Source of the DNA: JAWUXM01 sp034111325
Lineage (GTDB): Bacteria > Pseudomonadota > Alphaproteobacteria > Rickettsiales > JABIRX01
Direction of reading: 5' to 3'
DNA: 40,189 bases
Assembly: GCA_034111325.1 (NCBI GenBank)
Contig: JAWUXM010000033.1
Span: 1-40,189, forward strand
The position numbers and the translations under genes were made by a program. Of this stretch, positions 25,803-34,211 are shown piece after piece (position 1 is the first letter of the stretch; the number at the start of each line of letters is the position of its first letter). The notes beneath the pieces are model-generated. The model was not told the DNA's origin. It saw only the letters and a list, made by a program, of their open reading frames with translations, and did no database searches.

Positions 25803-27752
25803 CTAAGGAAGCCAAACACGATTGCCATAATAATCATGTATCGACTTGATTTTATATTTTTCTTTGTGACGGAAGATAAAATGTGTGCCATCTTTACGCA
25901 AGTCCCAATTATCAATAATTGGTTTGGAGCAGATATGAGTGTGGTTAGTAAAATTAACAATGATTTGGTTTTGTGTGCATAATTCTCGAAAAAGATAAGA
26001 GAGTGGTTTTTTGATAATTAAAATATTTTTATAAGTGCAGTAAGTCTCATTGCATATTGCTGGTGGAAGAGGGTTGAGTTGCTTAATATTAAGCTTCTTC
26101 AAGTAAGTATCTTTCTTGAAATCTTTAATTTTTTCTTTGGAGAAGAAAAAATTTCCATCTTGGTGAATAACAAAAAACCTAGAGCTATCAACTATCATTA
26201 TTAGTTTTGGGCTCGGAATAAACAACAGAAAAAGTGGAATGATGGCAAAAAATTTCTTTTTAGCCTTTAGGAGTAACAGTAGAATGATAGCGCTAGCAAT
26301 AGGTAATAAAATATAGAAAGAGATATCTGGAACTGTAACAATGCTTAGCGGTAGATGAGCAATATATTGGGAAATTTTTAGGATTATCTCTATGGGGTAG
26401 CTTGCGAGTTTGAGGAAAACATATTCTAAATTTAGGGGCATGGATAATATTGCGAGGAAGCCCAAAGGCATGATTAAAAACGTAACTAAGGGAATGGCGA
26501 TTAAATTTGCTAAAACACCATAGGTAGCGATTTGATTAAAATGAAGCAGGACAAAGGGGGAGGTTGCGAGAATAGCGATAATTGAGGAGGCAATAATTCC
26601 TAAGCAATAGAGAGATAATTTTTTAAATAGGCTGATATCATGTTCGGCAGTTATGAGTTTATTAAATTTCTCAAAAAATATGATTAATGCGGCGCTTGCC
26701 GCAAAAGACATTTGTAGAGCGGGGGAGAGAATAGATTCTGGCTTAGTTATAATCATAAAAATCAAGGCAATTGCTAGAATATTAAGTGCTGAGAAAGGCT
26801 TATCAAGCAGCATCGCAATGAAAAATAAGCTAACAAGGATAAAGGCACGTTGTGCAGAGACTGGCATGCCGCTTATTACCAAATAGAAAAAACTGCCAGC
26901 AACAGCAAAAATCGCCGCGATTTTATGGCTTTCATAATAAAGTGATATCTTGCTGTTAAACGTTAGGAGGAGGCGAATGAGAAAGAATATACTGGCGGCG
27001 ACCATTGCAATATGTAAGCCAGAAATTGCAAGCAAATGAGCAAGACCAGAATTTCGGATGTTTGTCATATTTTGGGCTGAGATCTTGCCACGTTCACCAG
27101 CAAGCAGGGCTAATATAACTGCTTTGGGCTGCCCATTTATTGCTTGATCTATATTGGCGATAACATTATTACGCAAAAAAGACGCTGGTGAGCTCTCAAT
27201 GATATTCATATTGCCTATAACATAGCCAGTGGCGTTAAGTTCTTTAAAATATAGATTACGTGCAAGGTTATAGCTATTTGGTAGGATTGGTAAGCTAGGT
27301 GGATATAAAGTTGCTTTAAAACTTACCTTATCGCCAATATTGAGGTTTTTAACAATATCAGTTTTAACCCGAATTTTACTAATATGGCGATCTTTACTAA
27401 CATCAGCGTTTTTTATAACTAAACGTAATTTGTCAGGGAAATATTCTATTTTTTCTATTTCGCCTTTAATAGAGGTTTTTGCTATACGATATTTAGGAAA
27501 ATATGTGTTGAGATTTTGCGCTCTAATCATGGCTAAGGCGAAGCCAAGAAAAATAAATATAATCAATGAATAGGCAAAAATATTTTCTGTAATCTCATGA
27601 CGCAATATTACGGCTATCAGCAACATTATACCGAATGCGAATAGCAAAAAAGGAATGATTTGTGGTTCTAACGGTAAGGCAAAATAAACTGTGCTACCAA
27701 GCAATAAAGCAAGCGCAATTGCGATAATATAATTGCTTTGCCTAATTATCAT
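25803..27752 (-). CDS. comEC: ComEC/Rec2 family DNA uptake channel
   Basis: ComEC carries single-stranded DNA across the inner membrane during natural transformation. The 649-residue product has N-terminal helices, an OB-fold region (about residues 85-180) and then the competence domain with NSGLAHLLAISGLHIAMVAA near residue 230 and many membrane helices. The last ~150 residues are soluble (VDSSRFFVIHQDGNFFF). They look like the degenerate domain found in alphaproteobacterial ComEC rather than a metallo-beta-lactamase. Its start overlaps the preceding Vps62-like gene by 11 bases, and addB follows after nine bases. No other competence genes are in the window. Confidence 0.93.
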   Translation of the reverse strand: MIIRQSNYIIAIALALLLGSTVYFALPLEPQIIPFLLFAFGIMLLIAVILRHEITENIFAYSLIIFIFLGFALAMIRAQNLNTYFPKYRIAKTSIKGEIEKIEYFPDKLRLVIKNADVSKDRHISKIRVKTDIVKNLNIGDKVSFKATLYPPSLPILPNSYNLARNLYFKELNATGYVIGNMNIIESSPASFLRNNVIANIDQAINGQPKAVILALLAGERGKISAQNMTNIRNSGLAHLLAISGLHIAMVAASIFFLIRLLLTFNSKISLYYESHKIAAIFAVAGSFFYLVISGMPVSAQRAFILVSLFFIAMLLDKPFSALNILAIALIFMIITKPESILSPALQMSFAASAALIIFFEKFNKLITAEHDISLFKKLSLYCLGIIASSIIAILATSPFVLLHFNQIATYGVLANLIAIPLVTFLIMPLGFLAILSMPLNLEYVFLKLASYPIEIILKISQYIAHLPLSIVTVPDISFYILLPIASAIILLLLLKAKKKFFAIIPLFLLFIPSPKLIMIVDSSRFFVIHQDGNFFFSKEKIKDFKKDTYLKKLNIKQLNPLPPAICNETYCTYKNILIIKKPLSYLFRELCTQNQIIVNFTNHTHICSKPIIDNWDLRKDGTHFIFRHKEKYKIKSIHDYYGNRVWLP

Positions 27753-29025
27753 ATTTTAGACAGGAAGGCTTGATTCTGTAGGCTTGATTACGATTACTGA
27801 CGAATGTGCCAGAGTGAGCTCCATAGATAGATACATCTCGATCAGCTCCTGAGCCAGCATCATCTCCTAGCCAAGCACCAACCCCAACAAGTTCAGCGCA
27901 GCTGCTTGGTATGCAGGCGACTACATTGGTAGAGAGAGAAGGTTGAGTATTGCTTTCACCAGAAACACTTATATCTCCTATGCATGTATATCCCACAGCA
28001 GGGTTAGGTTTCCAAATTGTGCCATCAGTATGATTTTCATCTATACTATAAGTACTCCATTGATTTGAGTAGCTGGCTGGTGCTATTATATTCCCTGTAA
28101 CTAATAAGGTTTCATGGCTGGTTGGTTCACCAGAATTAATACCATTTACAACTACATGACCGATTGGGTAGTAGCCAGTTTGCGTACGTGGTTTCCAGAA
28201 AGAAAAATCATGGTGGTCACCTCTGAATTTAAATACATGGTCATAAGAACTTACTTTCAAGAAAGAGATTGAATTATCCGTATCACAGGAAATCTCTATT
28301 TTTGAGCCATATCTATCAGGGCTAGAGGAAATTTTCTTTGAGTAATGGCCACAAAAACTATTTCCAAGCTGGGTGATCTCTAATTTATAACTATTGTAAT
28401 AATCAAAATCCTTATATTGCGCTGCGATGGGGTTGGCTGAAATATTCACGACTTGTGATGTGGTTCCTGTGCGCGATATTGTAATTTTGTACTTTTTATT
28501 TCCAGCAGTGTGGTCGGATGCTTTTGCAAAAGCAAAAGTGGGTTCTGGTTCAGGTAAGGGAACACATAAATTACTATAACCATCAGCATCATTAGTGATG
28601 CCGGTGATGTCAGAAGGATGCGCTATTTTATATTCTTTAACCCCGCTTGTTGAATCTCCAGCTGTATTATAAATAGGGATAAGTGTATTACGTTGTGAGT
28701 TTTTTAGAAAATATACGCAGATCTCATCACTACCTTTGCAGCCGCCACTAATCATAGCGCATAAAGCAGAGCCAGGAACTGCAGCAGCAGAGCTAGATGT
28801 ATAGGCAAATATTTTGCGTACAAATTTAGCATTACTATCAGTAATATCAGTGGGTATATTATTTGTTAGGATAACTGATGGGAAGCTATCGACTGTGACT
28901 TTGATTTTAGGAGAGGATGCTGTTGATCCGATGTCTTTTGCTGTAACCGTGATTGCGCTAAAAGCCTCGTTTAGAGGCGTATAAAAAAGCAAGATCAGCA
29001 ATAGGTAAAATGTAAATCTTTTCAT
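27742..29025 (-). CDS. Secreted protein with Vps62/DUF946-like motifs
   Basis: A signal peptide (MKRFTFYLLLILLFYTPLNE, cleavage near AFSA) precedes about 400 exported residues with several cysteines. Near residues 274-310 FSFWKPRTQTGYYPIGHVVV, and near 336-372 GTIWKPNPAVGYTCIGDISV then TQPSLSTNVVACI, repeat a W-x-P...GY...(I/L)G(H/D) pattern. Plant and fungal Vps62/DUF946 proteins show the same pattern. The tail DDAGSGADRDVSIYGAHSG matches their DxGSGxxxDxS element. I start at ATG 29025, because AAGG is seven bases upstream; an ATG at 29031 would be one base from it. It follows a related secreted gene and overlaps comEC by 11 bases. Function unknown; export likely. Confidence 0.75.
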   Translation of the reverse strand: MKRFTFYLLLILLFYTPLNEAFSAITVTAKDIGSTASSPKIKVTVDSFPSVILTNNIPTDITDSNAKFVRKIFAYTSSSAAAVPGSALCAMISGGCKGSDEICVYFLKNSQRNTLIPIYNTAGDSTSGVKEYKIAHPSDITGITNDADGYSNLCVPLPEPEPTFAFAKASDHTAGNKKYKITISRTGTTSQVVNISANPIAAQYKDFDYYNSYKLEITQLGNSFCGHYSKKISSSPDRYGSKIEISCDTDNSISFLKVSSYDHVFKFRGDHHDFSFWKPRTQTGYYPIGHVVVNGINSGEPTSHETLLVTGNIIAPASYSNQWSTYSIDENHTDGTIWKPNPAVGYTCIGDISVSGESNTQPSLSTNVVACIPSSCAELVGVGAWLGDDAGSGADRDVSIYGAHSGTFVSNRNQAYRIKPSCLKYDN

Positions 29026-29034
29026 AATCATACC

Positions 29035-30135
29035 TTAATTTAGATCTTTGTGTAGAACGCAGCCAATTTGCTGCCTTGTATTACTTCCTTCCACTAATTG
29101 GCCCTCAATTATAGTTGCGTTAATAGAATCAGCGCAATAATAAAATTCCAATGCAAAACCTGGCTCTTGAGCAGGTTCTATATATGATTTCAATACGTAA
29201 GAGTAATCTTGATTGAAGGTATGAAATTCAGTTGATTCAATACCTCCTAGCACTTTAATTATAGCGTCGCTTCCATCACGAGGAGTTATTATCACCTTAA
29301 TTTTTGGATTGCTAAAAGTTGATTCTGATGTTGCCTCAACCGAAAGGGTAGGTGGGGCAGTCGCAATAGTTGTGTTATTTATATCTCCAGCATTATATTG
29401 ATCAGGGAAAAATATTGGCCCAGGTTTTAATGGTAATCTAACTTCCCCAGGAATGGTTTGTGCTGCAGTGTCCAATGTACATGTGTCGTCCTCATAGGTT
29501 GCGCAATGGTCTATATCCCACCATGAATGATATCCACCGGCACCAGAAAATGAATAATCATCACGCTGGCCAATTTGGCTATTTCCACCAGATGCTGCGT
29601 GTACAGTAGTAATTAGGTCTTTTTGTGACCATTGCCCTTTAAGTACAGCTGTTCCATCGCTAGCAGTGTCAGGTGTAAATTTAAATTTATAGTAATCTTT
29701 TACTGTACCATCTCCAATGCCGGCTAGATTCAACGTGGCATTCCTGCTGACAGTAACGCCTCTGGCGGTCCAGAATAGAATGTTTTTAGAGTGATTATGT
29801 CCGCATACTGTATATCCTCCTACGCTAGAATAATGGTTTGAGATAGTAACTTTTATAGGTTCTAGATTAGTGACATCAATTGGAAAGTTGCAATTTGTCG
29901 CAGGAGCAGTACCAGAGCTAGTTGTAACTGTGCTGCATTGAGTGCAGCCGCCAGATGGGCATTCGCATTTCTTTGTGGCCGTATTATATGTGGCATCCCA
30001 AGGAAAGCAGGTATGTTTTACTGTATAGCTAGCATTGCAGATATACCCCACATAGAAATCCCCCGCTTTAACAGTAGAAAGCGATAAGAAAAATAAGGTT
30101 GCGAATATGATAAATAGTCCAACTATTTTCTGCAT
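29035..30135 (-). CDS. Secreted cysteine-rich protein of unknown function
   Basis: The product is 366 residues with a clear signal peptide (MQKIVGLFIIFATLFFLSLS, ending TVKAG). The mature N-terminus is cysteine-rich (CNASYTVKHTC, then KKCECPSGGCTQC), so disulfides in the periplasm or outside are likely. I recognise no domain. It shares two short motifs with the next gene: VCGHNHSKNILFW versus FCGHYSKKI, and SNPKIKV versus SSPKIKV. The pair may therefore be distant paralogs. The first in-frame codon, GTG at 30141, lies in the ribosome site; ATG 30135 with AGGGG five bases upstream is the better start. It heads the operon running through comEC and addB. Confidence 0.7.
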   Translation of the reverse strand: MQKIVGLFIIFATLFFLSLSTVKAGDFYVGYICNASYTVKHTCFPWDATYNTATKKCECPSGGCTQCSTVTTSSGTAPATNCNFPIDVTNLEPIKVTISNHYSSVGGYTVCGHNHSKNILFWTARGVTVSRNATLNLAGIGDGTVKDYYKFKFTPDTASDGTAVLKGQWSQKDLITTVHAASGGNSQIGQRDDYSFSGAGGYHSWWDIDHCATYEDDTCTLDTAAQTIPGEVRLPLKPGPIFFPDQYNAGDINNTTIATAPPTLSVEATSESTFSNPKIKVIITPRDGSDAIIKVLGGIESTEFHTFNQDYSYVLKSYIEPAQEPGFALEFYYCADSINATIIEGQLVEGSNTRQQIGCVLHKDLN

Positions 30136-30178
30136 TTTCACCCCTAATTATGTTATAACAATACCTATTGCTATGTTT

Positions 30179-30214
30179 GTCATTGCCTGAATTTCTTTGA
30201 GATTCAGGCAATGA
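30179..30214 (+). repeat. Family 2-like hairpin between dksA and the secreted-protein operon
   Basis: CATTGCCTGAAT (30181-30192) and ATTCAGGCAATG (30202-30213) are perfect complements. The stem extends by TTC/GAG with one mismatch around a TTT loop. It has the family 2 frame GTCAT..CCTGAAT but lacks the TA bulge. It lies just past the dksA stop with no T-run on the minus strand, so it is not a classic terminator. Confidence 0.7.
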
Positions 30215-30223
30215 ATAGTGTTT

Positions 30224-30709
30224 TTAAGCAAAGCTAATATCTTCGCTATCAGCGCTTTCCAGCATTTGTTTTTTCTTACGTTCATGTTTTTCCTGTGCTG
30301 CAACGGTTAAATTGGCGACTGGTCTTGCCTCTAGGCGTTTAACACCAATTTCTTCACCAGTTTCATCACAATAGCCATATGTGCCATTTTCAATTTTAAG
30401 CAATGCTTTGTCAATTTTACTGATTAATTTTAGGTAACGCTCTCTAGTGCGTAATTCAACATTTGTATCACTTTCAGTAACAGCACGATCAGTATCATCT
30501 GGTTTTTGTAGGCGAGTTTCTTTTAACGATTCTAGAGTATGTTCAGACTCGCCGACTAATTGATCACGCCATTCTAGCAATTTGCCTTGGAAGTATTTGA
30601 GTTGTGTTAAATTCATATATTCTTCCTTAAGGCTTGGTTTGTAATCTGCCTTTAGATCAATATTTTCTAATTGTTTTTTCATGGGTTGACTTTTTGTCTG
30701 TGCTGTCAT
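30224..30709 (-). CDS. dksA: DksA-family RNA polymerase regulator
   Basis: DksA binds the polymerase secondary channel and, with ppGpp, adjusts rRNA and biosynthetic promoters. The 161-residue product has a coiled coil whose tip reads KPDDTDRA, with D71, D74 and A76 at the E. coli numbers. The globular part GYCDETGEEIGVKRLEARP keeps the fold, but C114 is the only cysteine, so the usual four-cysteine zinc site is absent. Single-cysteine DksA proteins are known in alphaproteobacteria. An alternative start at M10 exists. It stands alone, between plsC and the secreted-protein operon. Confidence 0.93.
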   Translation of the reverse strand: MTAQTKSQPMKKQLENIDLKADYKPSLKEEYMNLTQLKYFQGKLLEWRDQLVGESEHTLESLKETRLQKPDDTDRAVTESDTNVELRTRERYLKLISKIDKALLKIENGTYGYCDETGEEIGVKRLEARPVANLTVAAQEKHERKKKQMLESADSEDISFA

Positions 30710-30823
30710 GGCGACCTCAAAAGTTAAATTAAATAAATCATCCTGATTCCCATGCTACTCCTTTTTTGAGTGAGAAGCAAGTAACTTAGAATAAGCAGAA
30801 CTCTTATAATAGTGTGGGTTGTA

Positions 30824-31534
30824 TTAAACAATTAATTTATTTGCTTCTCTTTGAATTATTTTCTCAAGCTTTTGCATAAACACATTCTTTTCTAAGCCAG
30901 TTTTGAGGCTAGGCAAGAATTTGAGCGTGATGGTGCCAGGTTTTTTAATAAAAGAATTTTTACCCCAACAAAGTGCAGAATTTAGCGCTACAGGCACAAC
31001 TTCTTTTCCTGTTGCTACATATAATGAATATATTCCACGGTGATATTTTACATTTTGACCGATTTTAGTACGTGTGCCCTCAGGGAATATGACGATATTT
31101 CGACCTGAGGCTAGTATTTTATTGGCGGAATCATTCATTTTTTTGAGTGATGCAACACCTTTTTTGCGGTCAATAAACACCATTTTCATTTGCCTTAAAT
31201 AAAATCCAAAGGCAGGAAGATATATTAGTTCTCGTTTTAAAACATAGGCTGGCGGCGGAGAAACTAAAGCTAAGAAGGCGATTGTGTCCCATGCAGATTG
31301 ATGTTTTGAGGCAATAAGACAAGCATGTTTTGGGAGGTTCTCTTTGCCTTCTATTTTGTATTTTACGTCGCAGATTTTCTCTAATACATATAAAATCATT
31401 TTGCACCAAGCGCCACCACTATAAACCGCAAATTGTGTTGAAAATAAAATAAGAGGCAGGGTGATTATTGTCCAAATTGGTACAGACAAAAACATGAAGA
31501 TATTAAAAATAAGGGAGCGTAAGAATGTTATCAT
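30824..31534 (-). CDS. plsC: 1-acyl-sn-glycerol-3-phosphate acyltransferase
   Basis: PlsC adds the second acyl chain to make phosphatidic acid at the inner membrane. The 236-residue product has an N-terminal membrane helix. The catalytic HxxxxD is KHQSAWD (H78, D83), FIDRKK is near 120, and FPEGTRTK starts at F150. It overlaps mltG by four bases and is the last gene of the acpP-fabF-mltG-plsC run, linking acyl-ACP supply with phospholipid synthesis. Confidence 0.95.
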   Translation of the reverse strand: MITFLRSLIFNIFMFLSVPIWTIITLPLILFSTQFAVYSGGAWCKMILYVLEKICDVKYKIEGKENLPKHACLIASKHQSAWDTIAFLALVSPPPAYVLKRELIYLPAFGFYLRQMKMVFIDRKKGVASLKKMNDSANKILASGRNIVIFPEGTRTKIGQNVKYHRGIYSLYVATGKEVVPVALNSALCWGKNSFIKKPGTITLKFLPSLKTGLEKNVFMQKLEKIIQREANKLIV

Positions 31535-32502
31535 CTTTTTTTCTCAACTGCGCGTAAAACTCTGACATTACGATTATGGTCACGTAGATTATTAGAGAAT
31601 TTATGTACACCATAACCATCGGAAACAAAATATAAATCATTTGTGTGCATGGGGTTGAGTACAGCTTTTAGAGCGGCTTTGCTAGGGTTAGCGATTGGCT
31701 CTGGTGGTAGCCCGTAATTCACATATGTGTTAAAAGGTGATTTGCGTCTTAAATCTCTTTTCGACAATGGTCGTTCTAATTTATATTTCCCCTTAGTAAT
31801 AGCGTAAATCACTGTTGGGTCAGATTGTAAGGGCATGCGTATGTTCAGGCGATTGGTAAATACTGATGCAATTCTAGCTCTTTCACCATGAATACCAGTT
31901 TCTTTTTCAACGATAGAGGCTAGAATTTTTACCTGTTTTATATTTTTTAGAGGCAAGTTCTTTTGACGATTTGACCATTCCACCTCAAGAAACTCATTCA
32001 TATTATCCTGCATATGTTTTATAAGGCTATTTTTAGTATCTCCATGCGTATATGTATATGTCTCTGGCAGCAAGTCTCCTTCCTTGGCCAAGTTATAGTC
32101 AATTTCCCCAGTGAGTCCTTCAGCAATATCTAGTATGCTAAATAAGTCATGAATCGTCTGCCCTTCAACTAAGGTTAGTTTGCGTAAATAGACATCACCA
32201 TCAGCAAATTGTTTGATAATTGCTTGCGGTGATGAGTGCGCTTTGATTAAATATTCACCTGATTTGAATAAGTAGTTTGAATTTAATCGTTGAATAATTT
32301 TTAAGTAATAAAGGAGAATATCTGGGTGTGTAATAATTTGCGCATCTTGCAATTTCTGTGTAATTTTTGCCGTAGTTTCCCCTTTTTTGATGAGGATTAA
32401 GCTATCTTTATTTGTCGAGGCAGTGGGTGCATTATAGTAAAAGGAAAACAACAGAGCAACAGTTAGTATAGCTATTGCGAGAATATGGATGAGCCCTTTC
32501 AT
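31531..32502 (-). CDS. mltG: Endolytic murein transglycosylase
   Basis: MltG (YceG family) cuts nascent glycan strands at the membrane. The 323-residue product has one N-terminal membrane helix (about residues 5-23). A LysM-like region follows, then the catalytic ILASIVEKETG with E199. RMPLQSDPTVIYAI and YGLPPEPIANPS are conserved. It starts five bases after fabF and overlaps plsC by four bases. The fabF-mltG order is common in proteobacteria. Confidence 0.96.
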   Translation of the reverse strand: MKGLIHILAIAILTVALLFSFYYNAPTASTNKDSLILIKKGETTAKITQKLQDAQIITHPDILLYYLKIIQRLNSNYLFKSGEYLIKAHSSPQAIIKQFADGDVYLRKLTLVEGQTIHDLFSILDIAEGLTGEIDYNLAKEGDLLPETYTYTHGDTKNSLIKHMQDNMNEFLEVEWSNRQKNLPLKNIKQVKILASIVEKETGIHGERARIASVFTNRLNIRMPLQSDPTVIYAITKGKYKLERPLSKRDLRRKSPFNTYVNYGLPPEPIANPSKAALKAVLNPMHTNDLYFVSDGYGVHKFSNNLRDHNRNVRVLRAVEKKR

Positions 32503-32507
32503 AGGAA

Positions 32508-33767
32508 CTATTGCAATTTTTTAAAGATCACTGAAGCGTTAGTGCCGCCAAAACCGAAGGAGTTAGAAAGAGCGATGTTGATAGTTCTTTCTTTAGGTGT
32601 GTTTGGGACTAAGTCAATATTGCAAGATTCTATTTGGTTATCTAGGTTTAGGGTTGCAGGTGCAACGCCATCGCGTATGGCCAAGATTGAGAATATTGCT
32701 TCTAGGCTACCAGCTGCGCCAAGTAAGTGGCCAGTTGAGGATTTGGTAGAAGACATAGATAGTTTTTGTGAGTGGTCACCAAAAAGCTTTTGTACTGTGT
32801 TAGCTTCGATTTCATCACCCATTGGGGTTGATGTGCCATGTGCGTTAATATAGTCAATATCTTCAGGGTTAATTGCTGCGTTGCGGATCGCTGCTTTCAT
32901 TGCGAGTATAGCGCCGCGCCCGTTTGGTTCAGGAGATGTTATGTGATATGCGTCACCAGAGAGACCATAGCCTGTGACTTCTGCGTATATTTTTGCACCA
33001 CGTTTTTTAGCATGTTCATATTCTTCAAGTACTAGTATACCAGCGCCTTCACCCATAACAAAGCCATCGCGATCCTTATCCCATGGTCTTGATGCTTTTT
33101 TAGGTGTGTCGTTGAAATTTGTAGATAATGCGCGTGCTGCAGCAAAACCAGACATGCTTAATTTTGAAACGGTAGATTCTGTACCGCCAGCAATCATGAC
33201 GTCAGCATCGCCAAACATTATTAAACGTGAAGCATCACCGATTGAATGTGTGCCAGTTGCGCATGCGGTTACAACGGAATGATTAGGGCCCATAAAGCCA
33301 TATTTTATAGAGACGTGACCAGAAGCAAGGTTAATTAAGCTAGATGGAATAAAGAAGGGGCTAATACGACGAGGGCCTTTTTCATTCAGGATAAGTGCAC
33401 TTTCGGCAATGTCGTTAATACCGCCAATTCCTGAGCCGATAATAACGCCTGTACGGATAAGGTCTTCTTCTTTGGTAGGTTTCCAGCCAGCATCTTCAAT
33501 AGCTTCCTCAGCTGCTTTGAGGGCGAAGATAATGAATTGAGACATTTTTCTTTGTTCTTTCTGCGAAAGAAAACCGTCCATGTCAAATTCACCTTCACCT
33601 TGTCCAATGGGAACAGTGCCGGCAATCTTGGCTACTAAATCATCTGTATTAAAATGCGTGATTGTACTAATACCAGATTTGCCTGCCAATAATGCTTTCC
33701 AATTATGTTCTGTACCAGAACCTAGAGGGCTTACTGTACCCATTCCTGTAATAACGACTCTTCTCAT
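32508..33767 (-). CDS. fabF: Beta-ketoacyl-ACP synthase II
   Basis: FabF extends acyl-ACP chains by condensation with malonyl-ACP. The Cys-His-His triad is C169 (VVTACATGTHS), H310 (NAHGTSTPMGD) and H347 (KSSTGHLLGAAG). It is 419 residues, a normal length. It follows acpP with 45 bases between, where a strong inverted repeat lies over the acpP end. The C-terminal NSFGFGGTNAS is the usual family ending. Confidence 0.98.
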   Translation of the reverse strand: MRRVVITGMGTVSPLGSGTEHNWKALLAGKSGISTITHFNTDDLVAKIAGTVPIGQGEGEFDMDGFLSQKEQRKMSQFIIFALKAAEEAIEDAGWKPTKEEDLIRTGVIIGSGIGGINDIAESALILNEKGPRRISPFFIPSSLINLASGHVSIKYGFMGPNHSVVTACATGTHSIGDASRLIMFGDADVMIAGGTESTVSKLSMSGFAAARALSTNFNDTPKKASRPWDKDRDGFVMGEGAGILVLEEYEHAKKRGAKIYAEVTGYGLSGDAYHITSPEPNGRGAILAMKAAIRNAAINPEDIDYINAHGTSTPMGDEIEANTVQKLFGDHSQKLSMSSTKSSTGHLLGAAGSLEAIFSILAIRDGVAPATLNLDNQIESCNIDLVPNTPKERTINIALSNSFGFGGTNASVIFKKLQ

Positions 33768-33794
33768 ATAAAAAATTTAGAAGAATTAGAGGGC

Positions 33795-33832
33795 ATATTA
33801 ATGAAAAGCTTCTTAAAGCTTTTCATTAATAT
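33795..33832 (-). promoter_or_regulatory. Perfect 17-base inverted repeat over the acpP stop codon
   Basis: Arms 33795-33811 and 33816-33832 are exact complements around a four-base loop (ATTAATGAAAAGCTT core). The acpP stop (33813-33815) sits in the loop and the last codons form one arm. No T-run follows on the minus strand. It may stabilise or attenuate the message between acpP and fabF. Confidence 0.65.
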
Positions 33833-34046
33833 GTTTAACTGCATCTGCTACAGTTATGATTTTTTCAGCTAATTCATCAGGTATTTCAACATTGAATTCT
33901 TCTTCAAATGCCATAACCAGCTCAACTTGATCAAGGCTGTCTGCACCTAAATCATCAACGAAACTTGCACTATCTGTTACTTTGTCTAAGTCTACTTCTA
34001 GATTCTTAGCAACAACTTCTTTTACTCTTTGTAATGTATCACTCAT
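33813..34046 (-). CDS. acpP: Acyl carrier protein
   Basis: ACP carries growing fatty acids on a phosphopantetheine arm. S37 in LGADSLDQVELVMAFEEEF is the attachment site. It is 77 acidic residues, a normal length. AGAGG lies about nine bases before the ATG. It begins the acpP-fabF-mltG-plsC run. A hairpin over its stop codon may let acpP be expressed above fabF, as expected for this abundant protein. Confidence 0.98.
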   Translation of the reverse strand: MSDTLQRVKEVVAKNLEVDLDKVTDSASFVDDLGADSLDQVELVMAFEEEFNVEIPDELAEKIITVADAVKHINEKL

Positions 34047-34085
34047 GGGTTAAAACCTCTTTGTGTTAAATAATTAATTTAAGAT

Positions 34086-34113
34086 TAGATAAACTATTCT
34101 TTGCTAAAATCAA
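34086..34113 (-). promoter_or_regulatory. Possible acpP promoter
   Basis: On the minus strand TTGATT (34113-34108) and TATCTA (34091-34086) are 16 bases apart, about 40 bases before the acpP ATG. This is a plausible but unremarkable match in AT-rich sequence. Confidence 0.35.
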
Positions 34114-34211
34114 ATCAAAAATTTTTGGGTTTCAACACCCCAATAATCAATTTAATGCTTGAGAAAGAATAAGGCGGCGTTAGCCTAATGCCTTATTAAA
34201 AAAGTGGAGCT

